A stretch of 64,000 nucleotides of DNA from Bradyrhizobium sp. 190 (lineage in GTDB: Bacteria; Pseudomonadota; Alphaproteobacteria; Rhizobiales; Xanthobacteraceae): positions 57,948-121,947 of the forward strand of contig NZ_JADPJL010000048.1 of NCBI RefSeq assembly GCF_023073415.1, read 5' to 3'. A program made the translations under genes and the position numbers. Shown in pieces: positions 18,903 to 27,535 of the stretch. Numbering within the stretch: position 1 is the stretch's first letter; each line of letters starts with the position of its first letter. The notes beneath the pieces were generated by a model. The model was not told the DNA's origin and searched no databases. It saw only the letters and a list, made by a program, of their open reading frames with translations.

Positions 18903-19436
18903 GTGAGCAAAACCAACAACAAATCCGGCAAGGTATCGCCCGAACTCGACACGCCGACCGATCTGCCGGCGGCCGCCGTCGAGAAGATTTCGACATCCCT
19001 CAACACGCTGCTGGCGGATGCCTTTGCGCTTTACCTGAAGACCAAGAACTTCCACTGGCACGTCAGCGGCCGGCATTTCAACGACTATCATCTGATGCTG
19101 GACCAGCAGTCGGAGGCGATTTTCGCCACCACCGACCAGCTCGCCGAACGGGTACGCAAGCTCGGCGGCACTACGCTGCGCTCGATCGGGCAGATTGCCA
19201 AGCTGCAGACCATTCAGGACAACAACGAGGCCTATGTGCCGCCGCGCGAAATGCTGCGCGAACTGATGGAAGACAACAAGCACATGGCGGCGGCGATGCG
19301 CAAAGCGCACAAGCTTTGCGAGGATCATGAGGATTCCGGCAGCGCAAGCCTGCTCGAAGTCTTCATCGACGAGACCGAGCGCCGCACCTGGTTCCTGTTC
19401 GAAGCCAGCCGCCAGGAAGGCGCCAACGCGGCGTGA
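18903..19436 (+). CDS. dps: Dps-family ferritin-like DNA-protection protein
   Basis: A 177-residue four-helix-bundle protein with the Dps inter-subunit ferroxidase signature KTKNFHWHVSGRHFNDYHLM followed by Asp and Glu in LDQQSEAIF. Dps dodecamers oxidise Fe2+ with peroxide, store iron and shield DNA. GTG at 18903 is preceded by AGGAAGG with proper spacing and is the preferred start over an ATG at 18858. The N-terminal 20 residues are lysine-rich (VSKTNNKSGK), as in Dps proteins that bind DNA through a basic tail. It is divergent from the methyltransferase. Confidence 0.92.
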   Translation: MSKTNNKSGKVSPELDTPTDLPAAAVEKISTSLNTLLADAFALYLKTKNFHWHVSGRHFNDYHLMLDQQSEAIFATTDQLAERVRKLGGTTLRSIGQIAKLQTIQDNNEAYVPPREMLRELMEDNKHMAAAMRKAHKLCEDHEDSGSASLLEVFIDETERRTWFLFEASRQEGANAA

Positions 19437-19624
19437 TTCACCGTCTCCCTTGCGGGAGGGTGGGGTCGTCAACGGGTGGCGCGAAGCGCCGCCCGATCGG
19501 ATGTTCTCGCCGTCTCCGGTCGATCTTCGCATCGACGTGCAATGCCCAAATTCCAAATTAAAGGGTAGCTTCCCGGGCGGGTTCCGCTACGATGCTGACG
19601 CGCGAGGTTAGCGGGAGGCGTGCA

Positions 19625-19933
19625 ATGCCAATCTCCTTCTCGATGATCGTCTTGAACTCGCAGTTGATCGTTGCGGTCGCAGATGGCGTGCCGAAATTCG
19701 ACATTGCCCGGAGTTGCAAGCTCGACCTTGCCGCCACCGCCGGTCTCTCCGTTGATCAGTCGATGAAGAGCTGCATGAACGATGAACAAAGAGCGCGGAA
19801 GCAGCTCGCGGGCCAGTGGTCGAAATTCCCCGCGCCTGGCCGGGTAAGTTGCATCTCGCAAGAGAGCATCGGTGGCACGCCAAGTTACGTTAGTCTGCTG
19901 ACGTGCCTACAGATGGGACAGTGGGCCAGGTGA
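19625..19933 (+). CDS. small cysteine-containing protein, family common in Bradyrhizobium
   Basis: A 102-residue protein starting at ATG 19625. A short hydrophobic start (ISFSMIVLNSQLIVAVADG) is followed by a helical region with regularly spaced cysteines (ARSCKLD, MKSCMND, VSCISQ, LTCLQM) and the conserved-looking segment GGTPSYVSLLTCL. Similar short proteins with this cysteine pattern and a D-E-x-x-A-R-x-Q-L motif are frequent in Bradyrhizobium and are of unknown function. Exported location is possible but the signal peptide is weak. No operon partner is visible. Confidence 0.6.
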   Translation: MPISFSMIVLNSQLIVAVADGVPKFDIARSCKLDLAATAGLSVDQSMKSCMNDEQRARKQLAGQWSKFPAPGRVSCISQESIGGTPSYVSLLTCLQMGQWAR

Positions 19934-20073
19934 TGCCCGGCGTGATTTCGCCGTTAGTTGCCAGGATGGAATGAACGCAGTTGCCGCCACGATCGCCGGT
20001 GGCTTCCATGTGTCATCGCCTGCGGGCAGGATCGACGGCGCTTCAGTCTTCGGTCAACAGAGGCGCGTGACCC

Positions 20074-21696
20074 TCACTTCACCAATTCGATCTCGCTCAG
20101 CCGCCATTCCTTTGTGAAGAAGGGTTCAATCGGGCTGTAGAGACGAAGCAGCGTGAACCATCCCTTGCCGGGCATGGTCTGAATCCAGTTGCCCCGCTTC
20201 ACGCCCGCCGGCTGGGTCGGACCGAAATAAACGGTCGTCGAGCCGTCGTCGCCCGCTTCGGCGGCGGGCGACGGATAGCTCTGGCTGCCGGCGCGCGGAT
20301 AGCGTTGCGGGGTGTCGAGCATCGAGCGCGACTGATTGTCGTAAAGTGTGAACGACCAGAAGGCGGCTGCGGGAATGCCTTTCGGCAGCGTCACCTTGTA
20401 CGTTTTGCCGCCGTCGAGGTCATTCTTGTCGGCGTCCAGGAAGCCCATCAGATATTGCGAGCCTACACGCGGAACACGCATGATCATGCCAGGGGAGTCG
20501 AGGGTGTAGGCGTAGTAGAACGCGGTTTTCGAGTCGAGGGTTCGCGCACCGGTCGCCGGGAAGGGTTTGAAGAAACCCTCCTTGGTGATCAGCGGCGGCG
20601 GCGTCTCGAAATTTGCGCCACCCTGCCACAACATGTTGCCCCACATCGATCCGGGGTAGTACGCCCAATCAGGGTGAGCCGCACTGAAGCGCCAGTTGAG
20701 TGCACGTCCGGCAGCATTCCCGACCGCAGCCGCGTCGGTGAGAATCTTGCGCATACGGGCGTCCGGGTTGAACGGCTTTCCCTTTACGATCCCGATGGCC
20801 GCCAATTGTCCGGCAAGCTCGGTATTGTACGAGTCTGCCGGCTCTTGCTGGATGTTGGCGTCGATCATCTCGAAGAACGAATAGTCGCTTGGGGGAATCG
20901 TATTGAACGCTTTCCCGCTGGCTTCCACGAACTTGGTTGGCGGAACTTGTGGATTGCCTTCGAGCCTGACCTTGCCTTCGAGCGCTGTCGCGATACTCGT
21001 GCCAACGCCGCCCGGAGTGTACCGATAAATCTTGATCGTCTTCTTGATGTTCTCGACGGCCGGTTTCGGATCGTTGTCCGTGAGAAACGCGCGCGCGGCA
21101 TAGATCACCCGGGTTGTCTTCGATCGCGCTATGTAAAAGCCACCTTCCGGGACCGGTCCGTCGTAGCCAGGCGGCAACAGCAGGTACTTTCCGCCTTCGC
21201 CACGGTCGGGGCCGGGGAAGCCAACGTCGATGATCCACGCAAACCACATGTCGTTGATGGTCCCAAGCCCCTTCGTCGGCTGTTCGACCACCATGGGGCC
21301 TTTCGTGAGGTCCACGATGCTGAAGTAATAGATTGTGTCGGCATTGGCCGTGAGAAACAGCGACTTCGCGTCCATCAGTTCGGGGTAGATGGTGACCGTA
21401 TTGTCCTCCGCGCCAATGCTGAGAAGGCCTTTACGGATCGCGTAGGCGGACGCACCGCCATAACTGTTGAGAAACGCGTCAAGGCCCCGGGTAAAGTCCA
21501 GCGTATCGTAGACCTTCTCGGCAGTTGCCACGCTCGGCGCACCATCCTTGAATTCGAGTTTGCCGATGCGCGTGTCGACGGTGTCCGGGGTGACGAGTAT
21601 CGGCGGGATTGCAGGAGCTTGAGCCGCGGCCGTCTGAGGCAGAGCGGGTATCGCGCAGAAAAGCGCTGCGACTAACAACGCGGTAGATTGTTTCAT
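20074..21696 (-). CDS. DUF1254/DUF1214 secreted protein
   Basis: A 540-residue protein with a signal peptide (residues 1-25, cleaved after AAAQA). The N-terminal half carries the DUF1254 pattern (AIRKGLLSIGAEDNTVTIYP, LTANADTIYYFSIVDLTKGP) and the C-terminal part the DUF1214 pattern (FWSFTLYDNQSRSMLDTPQ, YFGPTQPAGVKRGNWIQTMP, GKGWFTLLRLYSP). Proteins with both domains are periplasmic or secreted and common in rhizobia and mycobacteria; no biochemical activity is established. A 59-residue secreted peptide is encoded 48 bp upstream on the same strand and may be co-transcribed. Confidence 0.85.
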   Translation of the reverse strand: MKQSTALLVAALFCAIPALPQTAAAQAPAIPPILVTPDTVDTRIGKLEFKDGAPSVATAEKVYDTLDFTRGLDAFLNSYGGASAYAIRKGLLSIGAEDNTVTIYPELMDAKSLFLTANADTIYYFSIVDLTKGPMVVEQPTKGLGTINDMWFAWIIDVGFPGPDRGEGGKYLLLPPGYDGPVPEGGFYIARSKTTRVIYAARAFLTDNDPKPAVENIKKTIKIYRYTPGGVGTSIATALEGKVRLEGNPQVPPTKFVEASGKAFNTIPPSDYSFFEMIDANIQQEPADSYNTELAGQLAAIGIVKGKPFNPDARMRKILTDAAAVGNAAGRALNWRFSAAHPDWAYYPGSMWGNMLWQGGANFETPPPLITKEGFFKPFPATGARTLDSKTAFYYAYTLDSPGMIMRVPRVGSQYLMGFLDADKNDLDGGKTYKVTLPKGIPAAAFWSFTLYDNQSRSMLDTPQRYPRAGSQSYPSPAAEAGDDGSTTVYFGPTQPAGVKRGNWIQTMPGKGWFTLLRLYSPIEPFFTKEWRLSEIELVK

Positions 21697-21744
21697 ATTG
21701 TCGCTCCCTTTGATGTCAGGATGTCAGTGTTTGCGTGGCTCCGT

Positions 21745-21924
21745 TCAGCTTGCTTGCTTCAAATCAAGGTTGCGTTCGGCGGCTGAAGCAGATGGCGCGC
21801 CGATTGTTTTCATGGAGGACGGTGCTGCCGCTTGCTGAGCAATCGCTGCTTCGGCCCCGCACAACGTCGCGGTTGCGGCGAGCATTCCGAAAATCTGAAT
21901 CAATTTGGCAATGCGCATGGACAT
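21745..21924 (-). CDS. 59-residue secreted peptide upstream of the DUF1254 gene
   Basis: ATG at 21924 (or the second ATG at 21918) opens a frame that encodes a classical signal peptide (MRIAKLIQIFGMLAATATLC, cleavage near AAIAQ) and a short mature tail of about 30 residues rich in Ala, Ser and Pro, ending RNLDLKQAS. The signal-peptide composition argues for a real gene. No motif is recognised. It might also be the surviving start of a larger secreted gene, since paralogues of the downstream gene begin in a similar way. Confidence 0.5.
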   Translation of the reverse strand: MSMRIAKLIQIFGMLAATATLCGAEAAIAQQAAAPSSMKTIGAPSASAAERNLDLKQAS

Positions 21925-22147
21925 CCATTCCTTTTACAAAATGCGACGGAACGGCGTGAAAGCACTCTAGCGCCGGAGCGAGAGAGGCCGCGTGTGCAAG
22001 AGCAAGAAATCGCGTATGCAATGCAATGTGCTACGTCGACTGCACAAACGCACATGGCGTCTGCAGATTTCAAAAAACAGATGCTGGAAAGAGATGCTAT
22101 AGAGCTATCATTTGAAGGGCGTCTTCGACCACCTCCACGAGCATTAC

Positions 22148-22436
22148 GTTAGCACAAACAAACGTTCCGGGCCGCATCTATCACGCCAGGATCACGACAA
22201 TTCCGAAGCGCATCGGTCAGGGGCAGGTCGCCGTGTCCGGGACGCTGGCGCGCACCACCGCGCTCGGCGGCGCGACTGTCTTCCCGGCGGTGATTTCGAT
22301 ACCTGACGGGATGAGCCGCGATTCCCTTCGTCTGGGGATGTCCGGCAGCGCCACCGCCTTTTCCGACAAAGCGGGCGTGATCGGTTTGCTCGCCTCGATC
22401 CTGGTGTGGATCAGTTCCTATACGGCGTATCTCTAG
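22148..22436 (+). pseudogene. 3' remnant of an HlyD-type secretion protein
   Basis: The frame running into the TAG at 22434 encodes GRIYHARITTIPKRIGQGQV and continues to a C-terminal hydrophobic helix with GVIGLLASILVWISSYTAYL. This is the tail of an HlyD/EmrA-like membrane-fusion protein with a final C-terminal membrane segment, a form seen in rhizobial efflux adaptors. The upstream barrel and coiled-coil regions are absent and a TGA closes the frame near 22120, so only about 25 percent of the gene remains. A GTG at 22233 could start a short frame but is unlikely to be functional. Confidence 0.6.
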
Positions 22437-22616
22437 CCGCGGGCAAAGATGTGCGAAAAAAGCGCGCGTCTTTAGATGGTACTGCAAGATTCCGATAATC
22501 AATTTAAGCGAGCCTGCGCGAGGCGTCGCTATGATGAAAACCGCCCGATGAGCCCGTGCAGGATGACGCGGGTGCTATCGGGCCGTGCGTTACCGGCTGT
22601 TCTGGTTTGGGATCGA

Positions 22617-22925
22617 ATGATGCAGAAAGTAATTGAATTTCGGGGCCCGAAGTCTGAAGCCGTATCGGAGCCGCTGGCGGCGGCACCGCCATCCATCGAA
22701 CCGATACTGGCGGTGGTCGATTCATTGTCCCGCACCCTCGATTGCATCAAGACCATGTGCGCGACCGAGCCGATCGGGCCGATCCGCGACAGACTGGAGA
22801 CCGAACGGGCAAATCTCGTCATCGGGCTTTTTGTCGCCCGGGTCGCCGCGATGCGGCTGTCGTCCGGCGAGCAGGCGCCGGCTGTTATAGTTAACTCGAA
22901 CTTGCCGATCGCCAGCCAAGGATGA
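22617..22925 (+). CDS. small hypothetical protein
   Basis: A 102-residue protein read from ATG 22617 (or the adjoining ATG at 22620). It begins MMQKVIEFRGPKSEAVSEPL and has a central helical part (EPILAVVDSLSRTLDCIKTM) and RDRLETERANLVIGLFVARVAAMRL. No signal peptide or known domain is visible. It converges on the response regulator gene. A longer upstream frame to 22476 has basic, non-conserved-looking sequence and is not preferred. The function is unknown. Confidence 0.5.
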   Translation: MMQKVIEFRGPKSEAVSEPLAAAPPSIEPILAVVDSLSRTLDCIKTMCATEPIGPIRDRLETERANLVIGLFVARVAAMRLSSGEQAPAVIVNSNLPIASQG

Positions 22926-22945
22926 CGGCAGCGATGCTGGCGCAT

Positions 22946-23323
22946 CTAGCCTTGGATTAATTCGCGAAGCGTCGCGGTGATCTCCCCAGCGGAGTAAGGC
23001 TTGGGCAAAAAGCGCCCGCCCTCGGGCAGGTCGCCATCGGTGATCCGGATACGCCCTGACGTTGCCACGATCTTGACCGGCGGCCAGCGGTCTCTGACGA
23101 AATGGGCGAGCTTAAGCCCGTCCATCGAACCCGGCATGTGAACGTCGGTAAAGATGAGACGAATATCGTTGCGGGCCGCAAGAATAGCGATGGCTTCGTC
23201 CGCATCGCCGGCCTCCAGGACATCAAATCCCGCCATCTCGACGGCGGCTCTGGTACCAATCCGGACCAGAAATTCGTCCTCGACAATGAGCACGACAGGC
23301 CGCTTGCTAGCGCTTGGCTGCAT
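22946..23323 (-). CDS. single-domain response regulator
   Basis: A receiver-only protein of about 125 residues starting at the ATG 23323; an upstream ATG at 23353 adds ten residues before it. The acidic pair is in VLIVEDEFLVR, the phosphorylation site is the Asp in LIFTDVHMPGSMDGLKLA, and the signalling Thr/Ser and Lys lie in KIVATSGRI and FLPKPYSAGEI. There is no output domain. Such CheY-like proteins in rhizobia serve hybrid kinases or PAS kinases. The Crp-type regulator gene lies upstream on the same strand, 83 to 113 bp away, and may share its transcript. Confidence 0.88.
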   Translation of the reverse strand: MQPSASKRPVVLIVEDEFLVRIGTRAAVEMAGFDVLEAGDADEAIAILAARNDIRLIFTDVHMPGSMDGLKLAHFVRDRWPPVKIVATSGRIRITDGDLPEGGRFLPKPYSAGEITATLRELIQG

Positions 23324-23436
23324 CAGGACCGACGTCTTGGTTGGGCAGGGCAAGTGCCTTCAAGTGTCGGGACTCCGACACTACCGCGAGACGCCAACAC
23401 AGTCTTGGCCCGTTCGTTCCGGAAGCAGGAAGAAAT

Positions 23437-24144
23437 TTAGGCGAGAGGGCCCAATAGCTCCTCATACCGCCGCTCGATGCGCTCGTAACAGTCGCATGAG
23501 ACGTCCTGCAATCCTTTGGCGTCGAGGATGGAGATGCGGCCTCGGCCGATCTGAATGAGACCGGCAGTCTGCAGGGTGCGCTCGACCAGATTGATCGTCG
23601 TGCGCTGCACCCCGAGCATTTGCCCGAAGAATTCCTGGGTGAGGCGGATGTCGTTGCTGCCCAGCCGCTTCCGGCACTGCAGGAGCCAGCGCGCGGCGCG
23701 GTTCTCCACCTGGTGTAGCGCCTGGCAGGCGGTCGATTGCTGCGATTGCGCGAGCAAGGAGAGATCGAACAGCGCGACGGTCTTGCGAAAGCTTTCGTTC
23801 TCACGCCCGACACGATGAACTTCCGCGGCAGGGATGCGTATGGCTTCGCCCGCGACCTGCACGACCGAATCCGCAAACGTCGTCATGATGCCGTGAATGG
23901 CCGACGATCCGATCATGCCCTCGCGGCCGACGATCGATGTCTCGGCGGTCGCGCCCTGCTCGGTGCTGGCGAGCACGGAGATGATGCAGGAGCGCGGGAA
24001 ATACGCGAACTCGATGTCAGACGTCGAGCTGTGGAGCAGCTCGCCATGTTCGATCGAAATCGTCCGCATGTGCGGTTTCAGCAGGGCCAGCGCCGAAGCA
24101 TCCACTAAATTTAAGAGATGATTTTCAGCGGCCACGAGGAGCAC
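23437..24144 (-). CDS. Crp/Fnr-family transcription regulator
   Basis: A 235-residue protein with an N-terminal beta-roll (about 10-120) and a C-terminal winged helix (LTQEFFGQMLGVQRTTINLVERTLQTAGLIQIG). The beta-roll lacks the classical cyclic-AMP phosphate cassette, having GREGMIGSSAIHG instead, and there is no FNR-type cysteine cluster near the N-terminus, so the ligand is unknown. This subgroup (Crp-like, often annotated as cyclic-nucleotide binding) is abundant in Bradyrhizobium. It lies upstream of the receiver protein on the same strand; a (CT)7 run lies in the DNA before its start. Confidence 0.85.
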   Translation of the reverse strand: MLLVAAENHLLNLVDASALALLKPHMRTISIEHGELLHSSTSDIEFAYFPRSCIISVLASTEQGATAETSIVGREGMIGSSAIHGIMTTFADSVVQVAGEAIRIPAAEVHRVGRENESFRKTVALFDLSLLAQSQQSTACQALHQVENRAARWLLQCRKRLGSNDIRLTQEFFGQMLGVQRTTINLVERTLQTAGLIQIGRGRISILDAKGLQDVSCDCYERIERRYEELLGPLA

Positions 24145-24439
24145 CAGCGCGAGTTAGGCGGGAACTTCAACTCTCTCTCTCTCTGTCGCCGATGCCTTGG
24201 AACAGATCGGCGATAGGGCCCATTATGGGCGCAAGTACCGGCAATAGCTAATTAATTCTGGGTGATGTCGGGTACCAGACAGTTTGGCGGATATATTTGT
24301 GGGGGAATGCGTTTGTAACTCTGATTGAAAGTGCCGGAAGGGGGCGATCGAAAGCCCGCAATTCCGGCCTCGTGAATGGCTGTCGGCGTACACATTGGCG
24401 ACCCGCCGACAGGTTCGACCCCAACACCGGGTGAATGTC
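24145..24439. other. 295-bp gap, divergent leader region
   Basis: Separates the divergent Crp-type and zinc-ribbon genes and must carry both promoters. A (CT)7 tract lies at 24171-24184. Nothing else stands out. Confidence 0.4.
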
Positions 24440-24673
24440 ATGTTCGGCACGGAAAGACCGCCTCCAGAGCTCTCGCCAATAAGCCGTCCGCGTTGTCCCG
24501 ATTGCCAGGCACTGATGATCACGTCCGCCGTTTCGGATGGACCGGAAGGCCTGGAGCAACGCACGTTCAAATGTGCAAAATGCGGCCACACCGAAACCAC
24601 TACGCTGGCCTCCGATCCGCTCCGGTCCGACGCCGTGGGCTGGACGAACGGTGAATTACGGCCGCCCAGGTGA
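24440..24673 (+). CDS. small zinc-ribbon protein
   Basis: A 77-residue protein starting at ATG 24440; a GTG nine bases upstream in frame is an alternative. Two CxxC knuckles (RCPDCQAL and FKCAKCGH, 26 residues apart) form a zinc ribbon of the rubredoxin-like type. The remainder is polar, with a Pro-rich start and no membrane segment. Small stand-alone zinc ribbons of this kind are often nucleic-acid or protein adapters; there is no basis here for a specific role. Confidence 0.6.
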   Translation: MFGTERPPPELSPISRPRCPDCQALMITSAVSDGPEGLEQRTFKCAKCGHTETTTLASDPLRSDAVGWTNGELRPPR

Positions 24674-24685
24674 GCGCCGGTCCGC

Positions 24686-25219
24686 CTAAGCTCGGCTCCG
24701 CTTCCACAGCCGGACCAGCGGGCCATCTTCGCCGCGTACCGGATCGGTCTTCGGCAGCTTCACTTCCGGAATCGTCTTCAATGCCTTCGCATGGTTCTCC
24801 GGCGTCGGCCGCGTGATCTGCATCGGCGGTCCCGGCGGATAGGCGCCGACCACGCAAAAATCCGCGCTGGCCGAGATCAACTGGTGGCCGGTGCCCGCAG
24901 GCAGGATTGCGACGTCGCCGGCGGAAATTTCCAGCGCTTGGCCGGCGTCGCCACCGAACTGCACGCGCGCACTTCCACGGGCAACGCCGAGTGCTTCATG
25001 CACGGTCGAATGATAGTGCAGATAATCGTAGACGCCGTTACGCCACATCGCGCCCCAGCCATTGGCGCCGAACAGCCCCTCGATGGTCTTCTCCGGATGA
25101 TCGTTGGCGACATCGACCGCGCCCTTGTAGACCAGGAACGGCAGGGGATTGTTGGGCACGAGGCCGTCGTCTTCGAAGACGAAGGTGAGGGGCTCGATAT
25201 CGGCGCTGACGACGGACAT
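24686..25219 (-). CDS. cupin-domain protein
   Basis: A 177-residue protein whose centre is a cupin barrel: YLHYHSTVHEALGVARGSAR supplies the first motif (HxH with a downstream Glu) and AGDVAILPAGTGHQ the second (His). It starts at ATG 25219; the longer frame to 25312 reads through repeat A2 and is an artefact. Cupins of this layout include isomerases, dioxygenases and sugar-binding proteins; the metal-binding His and Glu residues look intact, so an enzyme is possible. The C-terminal part (PPGPPMQITRPTPENHAKAL) is charged and proline-rich. Confidence 0.75.
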   Translation of the reverse strand: MSVVSADIEPLTFVFEDDGLVPNNPLPFLVYKGAVDVANDHPEKTIEGLFGANGWGAMWRNGVYDYLHYHSTVHEALGVARGSARVQFGGDAGQALEISAGDVAILPAGTGHQLISASADFCVVGAYPPGPPMQITRPTPENHAKALKTIPEVKLPKTDPVRGEDGPLVRLWKRSRA

Positions 25220-25234
25220 GGTTGTCTCCGAAAT

Positions 25235-25317
25235 CGTAGGGTGGGCAAAGCGAAGCGTGCCCACCATCAAGCACTCCGCAAGCAATGGTGGGCACGCTTT
25301 CGCTTTGCCCACCCTAC
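25235..25317. repeat. family A inverted repeat, copy 2
   Basis: Palindrome with the same arms as copy 1 (GTAGGGTGGGCAAAGCG / GCTTTGCCCACCCTAC). It lies between the cupin and thioesterase genes, which are both on the minus strand. Confidence 0.9.
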
Positions 25318-25339
25318 AAGATCAACCGTCGCCAGCGCG

Positions 25340-25837
25340 TCACGTTCCCTTCGGTATTTCGAAAACCAAACACGTCGTCGTCGCATGCGCGAGCAGCCGG
25401 CCCTTTGCGTCGGTGATGCGCGCTTCTGCGGTGGCGGCGCGGCGGCCGACGCTGAGCGTCTTGCCCTCGGTGCGGACAGGGCCGGTATCCTCCGTCATGC
25501 CCTTGATGAAGGAAATCTTGAATTCGAGCGTGGTGTAGCCGGTGCCGGTGGGAAGCGCGGTGTGAACCGCGAGCCCCATCGCGGAATCCAGCAGGATCGC
25601 GGCATAGCCGCCATGCACCGAGCCGATCGGATTGTAGTGACGGAAGCCCGGCACGCTGTGAAACACGACATGGCCCGTCTCGGCGGTGGAATCGAACGGC
25701 TCCACGTTCTGCATGATCGGCGGCGCCGGCAATCTGCCGTCAAAGATCGCGCGGACGAAATCGAGGCCCGACATCGACGCCATCACATGGGTGGGCGTCA
25801 CGCCGTATTCGACCTCGGGGGCGGGCTTGTCGTGCAT
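25340..25837 (-). CDS. PaaI-type hotdog thioesterase
   Basis: A 165-residue hotdog-fold protein. The family signature lies in HYNPIGSVHGGYAAILLDSAMG (about residues 67-88), with the catalytic Asp in the central helix, followed by the beta-sheet segments TTLEFKISFIKGM and SVGRRAATAEARITDAKGRL. PaaI-like enzymes hydrolyse aromatic or short acyl-CoA thioesters in the cytoplasm. The substrate cannot be told. It is upstream of the cupin gene on the same strand but separated by repeat A2, so co-transcription is uncertain. Confidence 0.85.
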   Translation of the reverse strand: MHDKPAPEVEYGVTPTHVMASMSGLDFVRAIFDGRLPAPPIMQNVEPFDSTAETGHVVFHSVPGFRHYNPIGSVHGGYAAILLDSAMGLAVHTALPTGTGYTTLEFKISFIKGMTEDTGPVRTEGKTLSVGRRAATAEARITDAKGRLLAHATTTCLVFEIPKGT

Positions 25838-25902
25838 GAGAATGGGGTCCGGGTTATGATGATAAGCATCACACTAAACGCACCGATGCTCGCAACTCTC
25901 GT

Positions 25903-25949
25903 GTCCCGGACGCGGTGCAGCGTGCAACGCTGCTCCGCAGAGCCGGGAC
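25903..25949. repeat. short GC-rich palindrome
   Basis: Imperfect inverted repeat (GTCCCGGACGC ... and GCCGGGAC) with an inner hairpin GCAGCGT/ACGCTGC. It lies 92 bp past the carA stop and may end its transcript. No other clear copy was seen in this window. Confidence 0.4.
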
Positions 25950-26039
25950 CCATGGACACGATGGACCCCGGACCAGCAGCGCATCACGCCGCAAAGTTGC
26001 GGCGCGCTGCGCAGCATCCGGGGCACACCCGCGGCGACC

Positions 26040-27230
26040 TTACGCCCGCTTGTTCGCCCGCATCAGGTCGGCGAACCGCTTGAACAGATAGTGCGAGTCG
26101 CGCGGCCCCGGCGAGGCCTCGGGGTGGTACTGCACCGAGAATACCGGTTTGCCCTTGAGCTCGATGCCGCAATTGGAGCCGTCGAACAGCGAGATGTGCG
26201 TCTGCGTCGCGCCCTCGGGCAGCGTCGCCTGATCCACGGCAAAGCCGTGGTTCATGGAGGTGATCTCCACCTTGCCAGTGGTCTCATCCTTGACCGGGTG
26301 ATTGGCGCCGTGATGGCCCTGGTGCATCTTCATGGTCTTGGCGCCGACCGCCAGGCCCAGCATCTGGTGGCCGAGGCAGATGCCGAAGGTCGGCGTGCCC
26401 GACGCAATCACCTGCTGGATCACCGGTACCGCGTATTTGCCTGTCGCGGCCGGGTCGCCCGGGCCGTTCGAGAGGAACACGCCGTCCGGCTTCATCGCCA
26501 GAATGTCTTCGGCCGAGGTCGTCGCCGGCACCACCGTGACCTTGCAGCCTTCACCGGCGAGCAGCCGCAGAATGTTGCGCTTGATGCCGTAGTCGATCGC
26601 GACCACGTTGAACTCCGGCTCGCTCTGCCGGCCAAAACCCTTTTCCCAGGCCCATGGCGTCTCGTCCCAGGTGAAGCGCTGGCCTGATGTCACCATCGGC
26701 ACCAGGTCCATGCCTTCGAGGCCCGGCCATTCGCGGGCTTCTTCCTTCATCCCGTGCAGGTCGAACTCGCCATTTTTGGCGTGCGCGATGACCGCGTTAG
26801 GCATGCCCTTGGTGCGGATCAGCGCCGTCAGCGCGCGGGTGTCGATGCCGGAGAGGCCGATGATGCCGCGGGCGCGCAGCCACTGGTCGAGATGTTTCGT
26901 GGCGCGGTAGTTCGAGGGATCGGTAATGGCCGTGCGCAGGATCACGCCGCGCGCGCCGGGCGTGGCGGCCATGTTCACCGTCTCGATATCTTCGTCGTTA
27001 GTGCCGACATTGCCGATATGCGGGAAGGTGAAGGTGATGAGCTGCCCGGCATAGGATGGATCGGTGAGGATCTCCTCATAGCCGGTCATCGCGGTGTTGA
27101 AGCAGACCTCGCCGACGGCGTGGCCTTCCGCGCCGAGGCCAAAACCCTCCAGCACGGTACCGTCGGCAAGCACGAGGAGCGCGGTCGGTTTGTGGTCCGG
27201 CCAGGCTGAAACGTTTTCAGATGTTGTCAT
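26040..27230 (-). CDS. carA: carbamoyl-phosphate synthase small subunit
   Basis: A 396-residue protein with the CarA N-terminal domain (LVLADGTVLEGFGLGAEG, TGYEEILTDPSYAGQLITFT) and a C-terminal class I glutamine amidotransferase with the nucleophile Cys in TFGICLGHQML and the catalytic His-x-Glu in QYHPEASPGP. It releases ammonia from glutamine for CarB. Length is normal. carA and carB are about 8.4 kb apart here rather than in one operon. It is divergent from yqeY across 305 bp, which must contain the carA promoter. Confidence 0.97.
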   Translation of the reverse strand: MTTSENVSAWPDHKPTALLVLADGTVLEGFGLGAEGHAVGEVCFNTAMTGYEEILTDPSYAGQLITFTFPHIGNVGTNDEDIETVNMAATPGARGVILRTAITDPSNYRATKHLDQWLRARGIIGLSGIDTRALTALIRTKGMPNAVIAHAKNGEFDLHGMKEEAREWPGLEGMDLVPMVTSGQRFTWDETPWAWEKGFGRQSEPEFNVVAIDYGIKRNILRLLAGEGCKVTVVPATTSAEDILAMKPDGVFLSNGPGDPAATGKYAVPVIQQVIASGTPTFGICLGHQMLGLAVGAKTMKMHQGHHGANHPVKDETTGKVEITSMNHGFAVDQATLPEGATQTHISLFDGSNCGIELKGKPVFSVQYHPEASPGPRDSHYLFKRFADLMRANKRA

Positions 27231-27535
27231 GAGCGCACTTCATAGTCGCAAGCGCCCCTGCCCGTCAAAGCCGGAAGACGTGGATTCACATGCGTTTGCC
27301 GCATATTTGCCAGCCGGTTCCGCCGCGTCAGCGTTTTTTGGCCAAATCGGCCCGAATCGGGCGGCTCGGCTTAATCAATCCCGAGGGGGATGCCCCCATT
27401 TCCGACCTCGCCCGCCCACCTGCAGATCACCCCCGTGATGCCTGCCAGTGGCATGGCGCGCGCAGTCCCTATATAGACGCGGAATCTTCCGATGGACCAA
27501 GGCCTTCCGGCGCCACCATTTTTAGTGAGGCAACC
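27231..27535. other. 305-bp divergent promoter region of carA and yqeY
   Basis: No gene is visible. Both flanking genes face away from it, so two promoters are expected. I see no obvious riboswitch, and no clear operator palindrome. Confidence 0.4.

Noticed and set aside
24171..24184. (CT)7 tract before the Crp-type gene
   Set aside because: It could be a slippage site, but it lies outside the coding region and is short; nothing shows phase variation.
25220..25312. N-terminal extension of the cupin protein
   Set aside because: The extra residues are translated from the family A repeat and precede a better start at 25219.
24791..26083. Long plus-strand open frame opposite the cupin, thioesterase and carA end
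   Set aside because: It crosses three minus-strand genes and repeat A2; its composition is that of an antisense frame, with no conserved motif.
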